A DNA stretch of 61,096 nt from Garicola koreensis. Lineage in GTDB: Bacteria > Actinomycetota > Actinomycetes > Actinomycetales > Micrococcaceae. Below the pieces are notes generated by a model. It did not search any database and was not told the DNA's origin. It saw nothing but the letters and a program-made list of their open reading frames with translations. The stretch covers positions 1 through 61,096 of the forward strand of contig NZ_JACIBT010000006.1 of NCBI RefSeq assembly GCF_014195445.1. Reading direction: 5' to 3'. Positions 1-8,484 of this stretch are shown here, piece after piece. A program made the translations under genes and the position numbers. Numbering within the stretch: the stretch's first letter is position 1; the number at the start of each line of letters is the position of its first letter.

Positions 1-381
1 ACCACCTTTGACCTGTCGCTGCACCCGAAGGCGGATAAGAAGACCGCCAAGGCGGCGAAGCTCATCGGGCAGCTGGCCGCACGTACAGGCAAGCACGACG
101 ACGACGCCTTCGCCGGGAAGCTGGCCAGCGGTGAGTTCATTCAGCACTCCAGCGCCCGTGTCCGTGTGATCGGCACGGCGTCGTCAGAGCTGTTCGCCGC
201 GGCCGCCCCGCTGCCGGAGATCGCTCTGTTGGATGATCCGGTGACCGCATCCGGCCGGGTGGAGCTGCGCTACTGGCTGAAGGAGCAGGCGGTGTCCATG
301 ACCCTGCACCGCTTCGGCACCCCCGCCTCCTCCTTCCACAAGTTGGCGGATAGGTTGAAGCAGCCGCAGACCCAGCAGTGA
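1..381 (+). CDS. C-terminal end of a PutA-like bifunctional proline/P5C dehydrogenase (5' partial)
   Basis: The reading frame is open from the first base and ends at TGA 379-381, so only the last 126 residues are present. The tail contains the motif ELRYWLKEQAVSMTLHRFGTP, which resembles the C-terminal EQAVSxTxHRFGTP segment of actinobacterial RHH-less PutA / 1-pyrroline-5-carboxylate dehydrogenases that oxidise proline or P5C to glutamate. The catalytic domains lie outside the window, so the assignment rests on this tail only. Just after the stop, a short GTGAGACCCAG-like phrase is repeated in tandem (about 380-420). The proline/glutamate theme fits the nearby histidine-to-glutamate locus, but that link is only suggestive. 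Confidence 0.6.
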   Translation, partial: TTFDLSLHPKADKKTAKAAKLIGQLAARTGKHDDDAFAGKLASGEFIQHSSARVRVIGTASSELFAAAAPLPEIALLDDPVTASGRVELRYWLKEQAVSMTLHRFGTPASSFHKLADRLKQPQTQQ

Positions 382-441
382 GACCCAGCAGTGAGACCCA
401 GCCGTGAGACCCAGACGTGAGGCAGGGTGTAGAAAAGAGGC

Positions 442-1101
442 ATGCGCGATAACCCCAGCTTCGCCCTGGAAGACCCGGAGTCGGTCAAACAGCTCATCAG
501 GGACAATCCCTGGGCACGGTTCATCACCTATGTGCCCGGGGAGGGGCTGATCGGAAGCCACTACCCGGTGCTGGTGGATGAGCAGGACGAGGGCATCGTT
601 CTGCTCTCCCACCTGGGTCGGCCGGACGAGGAGAAGCACCAGTTGGGCGCCCACCCCATGATGGTGATCGTCGAAGGTCCCCACGGCTACATCTCCCCGG
701 GCTGGTATGAAGAACAGCCCAACGTGCCCACCTGGAACTTCACCGTGGCGCATCTGCACGGCACCCCGGAGATCCTCACCGAGGCGGAGAACCTGCAGGT
801 CCTGGACCGGCTGGTGGAGCACTTCGAGGCCCCGATGCCGCAGCCGCAGCTGCTGCACGCCACCGCTGAGAGTTCGCAGTACGCCCACCATATGGTCACC
901 GGCACGGCGGGGTTTCGCCTGCGGGTCCAGCGGTTCGAAGCCAAGGAGAAGATGAGCCAGAACAAGTCGGTGGCCACCGTGCGCAGCGTCATCAGCCACC
1001 TGCGTGAGCCCGGCGTCTACTCCAACCCCGCTGTGGCCGACCGCATGGAGACCGTCAACGCGGCCGCGCTGGCCCAAGAAGGCGGAGAACAGTGCTGCTG
1101 A
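442..1101 (+). CDS. PaiB-family FMN-binding protein
   Basis: The 219-residue product matches the PaiB / FMN-binding split-barrel family (usual length about 200-215). Visible landmarks are the N-terminal MRxNPxF start, HLGRPDEEKHQL in the barrel, GPHGYISPGWY in the middle, and the C-terminal GFRLRVQRFEAKEKMSQNK, a family hallmark. PaiB of Bacillus was described as a negative regulator of sporulation and protease genes, and many members simply bind flavin or haem, so a regulatory role here is not demonstrated. Its stop overlaps the GTG start of the next gene by 10 bp, so the two are probably co-translated. There is no paiA acetyltransferase beside it. Confidence 0.8.
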   Translation: MRDNPSFALEDPESVKQLIRDNPWARFITYVPGEGLIGSHYPVLVDEQDEGIVLLSHLGRPDEEKHQLGAHPMMVIVEGPHGYISPGWYEEQPNVPTWNFTVAHLHGTPEILTEAENLQVLDRLVEHFEAPMPQPQLLHATAESSQYAHHMVTGTAGFRLRVQRFEAKEKMSQNKSVATVRSVISHLREPGVYSNPAVADRMETVNAAALAQEGGEQCC

Positions 1102-2555
1102 GGAATGTGCGCCCTCCGGGGTCCCGCCAGCTTCAGGACCTGCTGGTCAGCGGCGGCGGGGTGGCCGCGATCCGACCGGCCGGGCAGCTCAGCGGCGCTG
1201 AAGCGCAGGAGAGCTGCGACGCCGAAGGCCGCACGGTGCTGCCGGGGCTCTGGGATCATCACGTGCACTTCACCCAATGGGTCATCCAGCAGCAGCGGCT
1301 GGACCTCTCCGGCGCCGATTCCGCTGACGAGACCCTGCGGCTGGTCGCTTCCGCCGCCGCGCAGCTCAGTGCCAGCCAGCGACTGACCGGATTCGGGTTC
1401 CGCGACGGGCTCTGGCACCAGCCGCCCACCCTTGCCGCCTTGGACGCAGCCACCGGTGAGGTTCCGACTGTGCTGGTCAGCGCCGATCTGCACTGCATGT
1501 GGATCAACTCGGCTGCCCAGCGGCAGTTCGGCGCTGCGACCGATGCCACCGGCCTGCTGCGTGAGACCGAATCCTTCGCCGTGCTGCAGCGGCTGGACGC
1601 CGCTGCCGAGCTCACCACTGCCGACTACCGGCGCGCTGCCGATGTGGCCGCTGCCAGGGGTGTGGTCGGCGTCGTCGATTTTGAGAACGATGACAACACC
1701 GCCCTGTGGCCCCAGCGGGTGGCAGCCGGGGTGGACGCGCTGCGCGTCGAGGTGTCGACGTGGCCCGACACGCTTGAGCGCGTCATCGACCGCGGCCTGA
1801 AGACCGGGGATGGGCTCGATTCCCAGGGGCTGATCACCATGGGGCCGCTGAAGGTGATCGTCGACGGTTCGCTGAACACCCGCACCGCCTGGTGCTGGGA
1901 CCCCTACCCGGGGCTGGCCGCCGATCATCCCCACCGCTGCGGGGTGGAGGCAGTGCCCATCGAAGAGCTCACCCGGCTGCTGCAGCGGGCGAACGGTGCC
2001 GGCATCGGTGCCGCCGTGCATGCCATCGGCGACCGTGCCAACACCGAGGTGATCGACACCTTCGCCGCCCTGGGAATGACCGGCCGGGTGGAGCACGCCC
2101 AGCTGCTGCGCGTCGAGGACGTGGCGCGATTTGCCCCACTGGGACTCGAAGCCTCGGTCCAGCCGGAGCACGCCATGGATGATCGCGACGTCGCCGACGC
2201 CTACTGGCCCGGTCGCACTGACCGGGCGTTCGCGCTGCGCTCGCTGCACGAATCCGGTGCGAGGCTGCGCCTCGGCTCCGATGCGCCGGTCTCGGCACTG
2301 GACCCCTGGGCGCAGATCGCCGCGGCGGTGACCCGCAGCCGTGACGGCCGGGCGCCCTGGCACCCGGAGCAGAGCATCGACGTCGCCACGGCCCTCAGGG
2401 CCAGCACCCGGGCCGGGCTGGACCTGCGCGAGGGGGGCCCGGCTGACCTGATCCTGGTCGATGCCGACCCGCTGACCGCCACCGGCGAGCAGCTGCGCAG
2501 CATGGAGGTCGCGGCCACCATGCTGGCCGGCCGGTTCACCCACTGGAAGCTGTAG
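1092..2555 (+). CDS. Amidohydrolase family protein (Amidohydro_3 / YtcJ-like)
   Basis: This 487-residue metal-dependent hydrolase begins with GTG at 1092, overlapping the upstream paiB-like gene. The metal-binding DHHVHFTQ motif sits near residue 55, followed by a lysine-containing MGPLKVIVDGSLNTRTA stretch, HAIGDRAN and VEHAQLL histidine motifs, and RLRLGSDAPVSALDPW near the C-terminus. This is the order found in YtcJ-type exoenzyme/imidazolonepropionase-like amidohydrolases. The substrate cannot be read from sequence. The gene runs into the convergent acylase gene with a 20-bp overlap of coding ends, leaving no room for a separate terminator. Confidence 0.8.
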   Translation: MLLRNVRPPGSRQLQDLLVSGGGVAAIRPAGQLSGAEAQESCDAEGRTVLPGLWDHHVHFTQWVIQQQRLDLSGADSADETLRLVASAAAQLSASQRLTGFGFRDGLWHQPPTLAALDAATGEVPTVLVSADLHCMWINSAAQRQFGAATDATGLLRETESFAVLQRLDAAAELTTADYRRAADVAAARGVVGVVDFENDDNTALWPQRVAAGVDALRVEVSTWPDTLERVIDRGLKTGDGLDSQGLITMGPLKVIVDGSLNTRTAWCWDPYPGLAADHPHRCGVEAVPIEELTRLLQRANGAGIGAAVHAIGDRANTEVIDTFAALGMTGRVEHAQLLRVEDVARFAPLGLEASVQPEHAMDDRDVADAYWPGRTDRAFALRSLHESGARLRLGSDAPVSALDPWAQIAAAVTRSRDGRAPWHPEQSIDVATALRASTRAGLDLREGGPADLILVDADPLTATGEQLRSMEVAATMLAGRFTHWKL

Positions 2556-5379
2556 AGCCGGGTGTGAGCGTCAGGGTGTCCTGTGCCGCCTGCTCCACGG
2601 CCTCCGGTGAGTAGGCCCACGGGTACTGGTCCCCCCTCGTCCACCCCTCAGCCTGGTCGGTGTAGTGCGGGTGGAATGCGTGACCGCTCTGACCGGTGAG
2701 ATTCTGCCAGGTGGAGTCGTCCCAGTTACCGACGTCGATCACCATGCGCATGGACGGCACCGTGGTCGTCTCGTATCCCTCGTCCATCTCCCATCCGGTC
2801 GCGTTCACCACACCGGAGCCTCCGCCCGTCTCGTAGGGTCCCCGGTTGAAGAGTGCTTCGATGGGTGCGATGCCACTCTCGCCGAAGGAGCCATGCGTCA
2901 GTGACAGTTCATGCAGCTGGCCCCAGTTCCATTCCTCGGGGTCCTCGCCCTGCAGATCGGCCAGTTCCGCGTGGGCCTGCTGTGCCGCCGTCTGCAGCAG
3001 GCTCTCGCGGGAGCCGCCCCACCATGGGCTGTCCTCATCGTCGAGCTGATTGGCGAGGAATATGGCCAGTCGCGACTGGTCATCGTGGCTGATCTCCGCG
3101 TCCTGGGTGCTCGTCATCGCGGCGGTCACCTGATTCCACAGGACGTTGGCATAGGCCGCGGCCGCAGAGTCGGCGTCGTTCTGTCCGTCCCAGTCCTCCA
3201 CCAGATCCAGCGCCTGCTGCACGTCCTCGTCTTCGACGGTGATCTCCTGGTAGGCACTGCGCAGGGAGGCGGCGGCGGGGAACTCATTGTCCATGTGGAT
3301 CGCTGCCATGTCCTGCGCCGTCACGTCTGCCGCATCGATCCTCGACTCCAGCAGCTCGACGATGCGAGCGCCGCGATGACCGTAGTCCCAGTCTCGGCTG
3401 AGGAAGTATGGGTAGTCGTCGTTGACGATCGCGTTGTTGGCTGTGGCGATGTAGCCCGAATCCGGGTTGTAGATGACCGGCTGCTCCTCGAATGGGATGA
3501 AGCCCTGCCAGTCATAGGCACTGTCCCAACCGGGCTGCGGCAGCCACCCGTCGCCCTCGCCGCGGATCGGCAGACGGCCGGGCGCCTGGTAGCCGATGTT
3601 GCCCTCGGTGTCCGCGTAGATGAGGTTCTGTGCCGGCACGTCGAACTGGGAGGCCGCCCGGCGGAACTCTGAGAAGTCCTCCGCCAGGTTGAGCGAGAAG
3701 ATCGCCTGCGCGGTTGACCCCGCATCCAGCGCCGTCCACCGCAGGCTCAGCGCGTAGTCCTCATCAGGGAGGGCGGAGGCATCCGCTGCCTCCTCGGCTG
3801 CCTCGTCCACGCCGCCTATGGCACCGCCTCTGCGTGTGGTGGCGATCGAGGTGAACTCTGGGGTGAGACCGGAGACGATCGGACCGTGGACCGTGGAACG
3901 TACTTGGAGGTCGACGTCGTCTCCTCCGGCGACGCGGATGGTCTCCTGGCGGGTTTCGAAGGGGACCGTCTCACCATTGCGCTGATAGCCGTCCTCGGTG
4001 AGGCGTTCGACGTAGAGGTCGGCGACGTCGGTGGTGAGATTCGTGAAGCCCCACGCAATCTGCTGGTTGTGACCGATGACGATTCCGGGGAGTCCGGAGA
4101 AGCTGTATCCGGCGACGGCGAACGGGCATTCCTCCGTCACCTCTGCGCACCTGAGCTGCATCTGCGACCACACTGAGGGCAGGGCGGCCCCCAGGTGCGG
4201 GTCATTGGCGAGCAGCGGGTCGCCGGTCTCGGTGTGCTCGCCGGAGATCACCCACGAATTGGATCCGATTCCCTCCCCGGCGCCGCCGACCAAGGCATCC
4301 ACTCGGGTGAGGAGATCCGAAAGGGCGGCGGAGTCGAAGTCCAGGGAGTCGAAATCCGGGGCACCGACAGCGTGTGATGCAGAGGAGGGCTCGGCCGCAG
4401 CCGGGTCCGTGTCTGCCGGGTCTGTGTCTGCTGAGACCGCCTCGGCTGCTTCTGCATCGGCGGGGTCGGCGTCGTCGGCGGGGCCCTCCGTGCTGGCGCG
4501 GCCCTCGGTGCTGGCTGGGCCCTCCGTGCTGGCGGGGCCCTCGGCGGTGGCGGGTGCGGGGATGTCCGACTGCGCAAGCGTCGAGGCGTCCGGGTCCTCG
4601 GCCATGATGACGGGATGCTCGTCGAAGGGGTAGGCCGGGTACAGCTCGGTGAGGCGCTCCGGCTCGAGGTTCGGTTCCAGCAGTGCTCGGGAGGTCTCGT
4701 CCTCGATATTGGTGCGCAGATCCCATGCCATCGCCTTGAGCCAGGCGACGGAATCGGTGGGCGTCCAGGGCTCTGGTTCGTAGCCTGGGTTCTGCAGGCC
4801 CAGCACGGTGTACTCGAACGCGAGCGCGCCGCCCTGGCGCTCGTCGAGGTAGGCGTTCACCCCGTCGGCGTAGGCCTCGTAGTAGCTGAGCACATCCTCG
4901 GGCAGCGCGTCGACCTCCTCCTGGGCGACACGGTGCCAGCCCAGGGTGCGCAGAAACGAGTCGGTTTCGACCTGCGCTTCGCCGAAGAGTTCGGAGAGTC
5001 GGCCGCTGGTCATATGCCGGCGGAAATCCATCTCCCAGAAGCGGTCCTGGGCGTGGACGAAGCCCTGAGCGCGGAAGAGGTCCTCGCCGGTCTCGGCCGT
5101 GAGAGTCGGGATGCCGTGGCTGTCTCGGTGGACGGTCACCTCGCTCTGCAGGCCCGGGACATCGATTGACCCGTCAGTCTGCGGGAAGGCCCGTACGACG
5201 GACCAGGTCAGGAATGCGGTGGCGATGAGTATCAGGACGAGGCCGCCGGCAAGTGTGCTCAGCAGGATTCTGCGACCGCGACGCGGACGCCTGCCTCTGG
5301 CACCGGTGTGAGCGCTGTTCGGCCCACCGGTCGCCGCATCCTGTGCCGTGCCGTGCTGTGACCTGCCGTGCTGTGCCAT
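2536..5379 (-). CDS. Membrane-anchored or secreted penicillin acylase family (S45) hydrolase
   Basis: The start is taken as ATG 5379, which has GGAGG 8 nt upstream; an in-frame GTG at 5394 is the alternative. From the ATG the protein has a His/Gln/Gly-rich cytosolic tail, an Arg-rich stretch and one hydrophobic segment (about residues 37-64), so it is exported. N-terminal-nucleophile hallmarks follow: an alpha region, then GIGSNSW with the expected catalytic Ser near residue 373, LLANDPHLG, GLPGIVIGHN and the C-terminal GQSGH. S45 enzymes are autocleaved at that Ser and hydrolyse amides such as beta-lactam side chains or acyl-homoserine lactones; the substrate here is unknown. Between alpha region and nucleophile lies a low-complexity insert (about residues 267-336) with four imperfect ASTEGP units, placed where the removable spacer peptide normally sits. 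Confidence 0.85.
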   Translation of the reverse strand: MAQHGRSQHGTAQDAATGGPNSAHTGARGRRPRRGRRILLSTLAGGLVLILIATAFLTWSVVRAFPQTDGSIDVPGLQSEVTVHRDSHGIPTLTAETGEDLFRAQGFVHAQDRFWEMDFRRHMTSGRLSELFGEAQVETDSFLRTLGWHRVAQEEVDALPEDVLSYYEAYADGVNAYLDERQGGALAFEYTVLGLQNPGYEPEPWTPTDSVAWLKAMAWDLRTNIEDETSRALLEPNLEPERLTELYPAYPFDEHPVIMAEDPDASTLAQSDIPAPATAEGPASTEGPASTEGRASTEGPADDADPADAEAAEAVSADTDPADTDPAAAEPSSASHAVGAPDFDSLDFDSAALSDLLTRVDALVGGAGEGIGSNSWVISGEHTETGDPLLANDPHLGAALPSVWSQMQLRCAEVTEECPFAVAGYSFSGLPGIVIGHNQQIAWGFTNLTTDVADLYVERLTEDGYQRNGETVPFETRQETIRVAGGDDVDLQVRSTVHGPIVSGLTPEFTSIATTRRGGAIGGVDEAAEEAADASALPDEDYALSLRWTALDAGSTAQAIFSLNLAEDFSEFRRAASQFDVPAQNLIYADTEGNIGYQAPGRLPIRGEGDGWLPQPGWDSAYDWQGFIPFEEQPVIYNPDSGYIATANNAIVNDDYPYFLSRDWDYGHRGARIVELLESRIDAADVTAQDMAAIHMDNEFPAAASLRSAYQEITVEDEDVQQALDLVEDWDGQNDADSAAAAYANVLWNQVTAAMTSTQDAEISHDDQSRLAIFLANQLDDEDSPWWGGSRESLLQTAAQQAHAELADLQGEDPEEWNWGQLHELSLTHGSFGESGIAPIEALFNRGPYETGGGSGVVNATGWEMDEGYETTTVPSMRMVIDVGNWDDSTWQNLTGQSGHAFHPHYTDQAEGWTRGDQYPWAYSPEAVEQAAQDTLTLTPGSTASSG

Positions 5380-5498
5380 CCCCTGGGCCTCCACTAGGTG
5401 TACGTTCGCGCAACCGGCGCCGCTCGACGATGATGATCATGTGATCTACGCCACGGTAACTTTTAGCATTGGCACTCTACCAGCTGGTAGGGAGCTGA
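5380..5498. promoter_or_regulatory. Intergenic region upstream of the acylase gene, with a 14-bp palindrome
   Basis: This gap separates two leftward genes and should hold the acylase promoter. It contains the perfect palindrome CTACCAGCTGGTAG at 5477-5490, immediately after TTGGCACTC. A dyad with no loop and no T-run looks like a repressor operator, not a terminator. No cognate regulator lies beside it. I could not place convincing -10 and -35 boxes. Confidence 0.35.
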
Positions 5499-6821
5499 TC
5501 ACAGCACCAGTGCGGCGACCACCCCTCCGATGAACAGCGGGATGTTGTAGTGCATGAACGTCGGCACGCAGGTGTCCCAGATGTGGTTGTGCTGCTTATC
5601 CGCATTGAGACCCGAGGTGGGCCCCAGGGTGCTGTCGGAGGCCGGTGAGCCGGCATCGCCGATCGCCCCGGAGGCACCGATCAGCGCTGCGGTGGCCAGC
5701 GGGCTGAAGCCGATCGCACCGGCCATCGGCACGAAGATGGCCGCCAGCACCGGCACCGTGCCGAAGGAGGTGCCGATGCCCATCGTCACCAGCAGACCCA
5801 CAGACATCATGACCACCGCCGCCAGCAGACGCGAGTCGCCGAACCAGCCGGTGGTGGTCTCCACCAGGGAGTCGACGGCACCGGTCTCAGTGAGCACAGC
5901 GGCGTAGCCGGAGGCGATGAGCATGATGAAGGCGATGGTGCCCACCATGGCCACACCGCGGTCGAGGATCGGCTCGCCCTCCTTCCACTGCTCCGCGCGC
6001 AGCAGGAAGATCACCACGATGCCCGCCAAGGCCGCGATGACCAGAGAGCCGTAGATGATCTGCAGCACCAGGGTCACCGCCAAGCCCAGGAGCACGACGA
6101 CGTCGCGGCGGCCCCACGCCAGGTCCGGGTCGTCCTCAGCGACCTGACCGGCAGCGGCCAGATCGCTGGTGACCTGCGCGTACTGCCGGTCCCTGCGGTA
6201 GGTGAACAGCACCGCCACCACCAGGCCCACGAGCATGCCGGCCACCGGGATCGCCATCGCCAGCGGAACCTGGCCCACAGTCAGGTCCATGCCGTTGGCC
6301 GTCATCTCATCGGCGACGATGCCCTGGAAGATCAGGCCGAAGCCCAGCGGCACAATCAGGTACGGCGCCTTGAGCCCGAAGGTCAGTGCGGTGGCCACAC
6401 CGCGCCGGTCGATCTTCATCTTGTCGAAGACCGCCAGCAGCGGCGGAATCAGGATCGGAATGAAGGCGATGTGGACCGGCACCAGGTTCTGTGAGAAGCA
6501 GGCCAGTCCCGCGATGGCGAAGAGCACGAAGGCCCGCCGGCCGCGCAGCAGCGGCAGCATGCGGCGGATCAGCTTCTTGGTCAGCCCCGATCTGGCGACC
6601 ATGACCGCCAGGGTGCCCAGCAGAATATAGCTCAGCGCGGTCTCGCCCTGACCGCCCAGCCCGCCGATCAGGGTGGTGAAGGTCTCCTCGAGGGAGAGCC
6701 CGGCGGTGAGTCCGCCCACCACCGCAGCCAGCAGCAGCGCAATGATGACATGGACCCGGGCCAGACTCAGGGCAACCAGCACCAGCACCGAGACGACGAC
6801 GGGGTTCAGCATCTCAAACAT
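5499..6821 (-). CDS. Na+/H+ antiporter family (YuiF/NhaC-like) permease, probable histidine transporter
   Basis: The 440-residue product is almost entirely hydrophobic, with about 10-12 predicted membrane segments, and carries LIFGLKAPYLIVPLGFG-like and IGTSFGTVPVLAA motifs plus the polar helix GAIGDAGSPASDSTLGPTSGLN typical of the YuiF/NhaC-like ion transporter superfamily. The start at 6821 is preferred because GGAG lies about 9-12 nt upstream; ATG 6812 is an alternative. It starts only 7 nt after the hutH stop in the same direction, so it is the last gene of the hut operon. That context favours histidine (or urocanate) uptake over sodium homeostasis, but specificity is inferred. Confidence 0.8.
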   Translation of the reverse strand: MFEMLNPVVVSVLVLVALSLARVHVIIALLLAAVVGGLTAGLSLEETFTTLIGGLGGQGETALSYILLGTLAVMVARSGLTKKLIRRMLPLLRGRRAFVLFAIAGLACFSQNLVPVHIAFIPILIPPLLAVFDKMKIDRRGVATALTFGLKAPYLIVPLGFGLIFQGIVADEMTANGMDLTVGQVPLAMAIPVAGMLVGLVVAVLFTYRRDRQYAQVTSDLAAAGQVAEDDPDLAWGRRDVVVLLGLAVTLVLQIIYGSLVIAALAGIVVIFLLRAEQWKEGEPILDRGVAMVGTIAFIMLIASGYAAVLTETGAVDSLVETTTGWFGDSRLLAAVVMMSVGLLVTMGIGTSFGTVPVLAAIFVPMAGAIGFSPLATAALIGASGAIGDAGSPASDSTLGPTSGLNADKQHNHIWDTCVPTFMHYNIPLFIGGVVAALVL

Positions 6822-6828
6822 CTGTGGC

Positions 6829-8412
6829 TCAGCTCCGCTCAACGTTGTCTGAAGGGATAGTGGTGTGCACAGGGACAGTGTGGCCGATCTCTGCCACGCT
6901 CTGGGCAGCCGCGACGACGTCGCCGTGACGCACCAGCTCCACCACCTCGGCCAGTTCGGGGGAGAGGAACCGGTCCTCGCCCGGCCCCGGCACCCGGCTG
7001 CCCAGCACCTTGACCACCGCTGCGGTGGCCGGAGCCGGCGGCTCGTCACGCAGCTGTGTCGCTCGTGCGGCAGCGTAGAGCTCTACGGCCAGCACGCTGC
7101 TGAGGCTGCTGAGGGAGCGGCGCAGTTTGCGTGCTGCGCCCCAGCCCATTGACACGTGGTCCTCCTGCATCGCCGAGGTGGGGATGGAGTCCACGCTGGC
7201 CGGAGCGGCCAGGCGTTTGCTCTCCGAGACCATGCCCGCCTGGGTGTAGTGCGCAATCATTAGGCCCGAATCCACCCCGGGATCATCGGCGAGGAACGGC
7301 GGCAGGCCTTGGCTGCGGTGGGCATCCATCATTCGGTCGGTGCGCCGCTCGGCGATGGAGGCGACGTCGGCGGCCACGATCGCCAGAAAATCCAGGGCGT
7401 GGGCCAGCGGAGCGCCGTGGAAGTTGCCGTTGGAGGAGACCATGCCAGAATCCAGCACCACCGGGTTGTCGATCGCGGCGCGAAGCTCCCGAGATGCGAC
7501 CTGGTGGGCGTACTCCAGGGCGTCGCGGGCGGCACCGTTGACCTGGGGTGCACACCGCAGCGAGTAGGCGTCCTGAACCAGGTGTTCGGAATCCCGGTGC
7601 GAGGCCACGATCGGCGAGCCGCGCAGCGCGGCGAGCATATTCGCAGCACTGAGCGTCTGGCCCGGATGGGGTCGCAGCGGTTCGAACAGCTCGGGCACAA
7701 AGACTTGGTCGGTGCCGTGCAGGGCCTCTACGCTCATGGCCGCCGAGAGGTCTGCGGTGCTCAGCAGATTCTCCAGATCGGCCACCGCCAGCAGCAACAT
7801 CCCCAGCATGCCGTCGGTGCCGTTGGTCAGGGCCAGCCCCTCCTTCTCAGCCAGCTCCACCGGGGTAATTCCGGCATCGCGCAGCGCCTCGGCGGCCGGG
7901 ACTGGCTTGCCTGCGGCGTCGAGGACTTCCCCTTCGCCCATCAGGACCAGGGCGCAGGCGGCCAGCGGCGCCAGATCCCCGGAGCAGCCCAGGGAACCGT
8001 GCTCATGAACCACCGGGGTGATGGACGCGTTGAGGATCTCCACGTAGGTGCTCAGCACCACCGGGCGCACTCCGGCCCGGCCGGTGGCCATGGTCCTGGC
8101 GCGCAGCAGCATCATCGCCCGCACCACCTCACGCTCCACCGGCTCACCCATCCCGGCGGCGTGCGAACGGATCAGGGACTTCTGCAGCTGGGCGCGCAGG
8201 GAGTCGGGGATATGGCGTTGGGCCAGCGCGCCGAACCCGGTGGAGACCCCGTAGACCGGCCGCTGCGCCTCGGCGAGCTCTTCCACCGATTCACGGAAGC
8301 GGCCCACCTGCTGCAGAATGTCCTCGGTGAGGACCACAGGCGCGTCATCACGGGCGACGGCGACCACATCGGCCAGGCTCAGCCGATCAGGGTCCAGGTT
8401 GATAGGGGTCAT
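6829..8412 (-). CDS. hutH: Histidine ammonia-lyase HutH
   Basis: HutH removes ammonia from L-histidine to give urocanate, the first step of histidine catabolism. The 527-residue protein has the catalytic YGVSTGFGAL segment (Tyr54) and the MIO-forming loop HGSLGCSGDLAPL with Cys143-Ser144-Gly145. Most family members have Ala-Ser-Gly; the Cys variant is, from memory, also seen in streptomycete HutH, so activity is still expected. Other family motifs are NGTDGM, LRCAPQVNGAARDAL and DNPVV. The start ATG 8412 has AAAGGA 5-6 nt upstream. It sits between hutI and the permease in a leftward operon. Confidence 0.95.
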   Translation of the reverse strand: MTPINLDPDRLSLADVVAVARDDAPVVLTEDILQQVGRFRESVEELAEAQRPVYGVSTGFGALAQRHIPDSLRAQLQKSLIRSHAAGMGEPVEREVVRAMMLLRARTMATGRAGVRPVVLSTYVEILNASITPVVHEHGSLGCSGDLAPLAACALVLMGEGEVLDAAGKPVPAAEALRDAGITPVELAEKEGLALTNGTDGMLGMLLLAVADLENLLSTADLSAAMSVEALHGTDQVFVPELFEPLRPHPGQTLSAANMLAALRGSPIVASHRDSEHLVQDAYSLRCAPQVNGAARDALEYAHQVASRELRAAIDNPVVLDSGMVSSNGNFHGAPLAHALDFLAIVAADVASIAERRTDRMMDAHRSQGLPPFLADDPGVDSGLMIAHYTQAGMVSESKRLAAPASVDSIPTSAMQEDHVSMGWGAARKLRRSLSSLSSVLAVELYAAARATQLRDEPPAPATAAVVKVLGSRVPGPGEDRFLSPELAEVVELVRHGDVVAAAQSVAEIGHTVPVHTTIPSDNVERS

Positions 8413-8484
8413 GCGGTTCCTTTCGAATGTGGGGTCAGAAGTGTTGGATCTTCAGAAGTGTGGCAGCTTCAGCCGCCGCAGGGG

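Noticed and set aside
184..1077. Long minus-strand frame opposite the paiB-like gene
   Set aside because: It resembles no family, has the composition of a complement shadow, and runs opposite a clearly conserved gene. Many similar long shadow frames in this high-GC window were rejected for the same reason.
5469..5477. CIRCE-like half-site TTGGCACTC
   Set aside because: The second half GAGTGC is not found 9 nt downstream, so an HrcA site is not supported.
7979..7996. Inactivating change in the HutH MIO loop (Cys-Ser-Gly instead of Ala-Ser-Gly)
   Set aside because: Cys at this place is known to me from other actinobacterial HutH proteins and the rest of the active site is intact.
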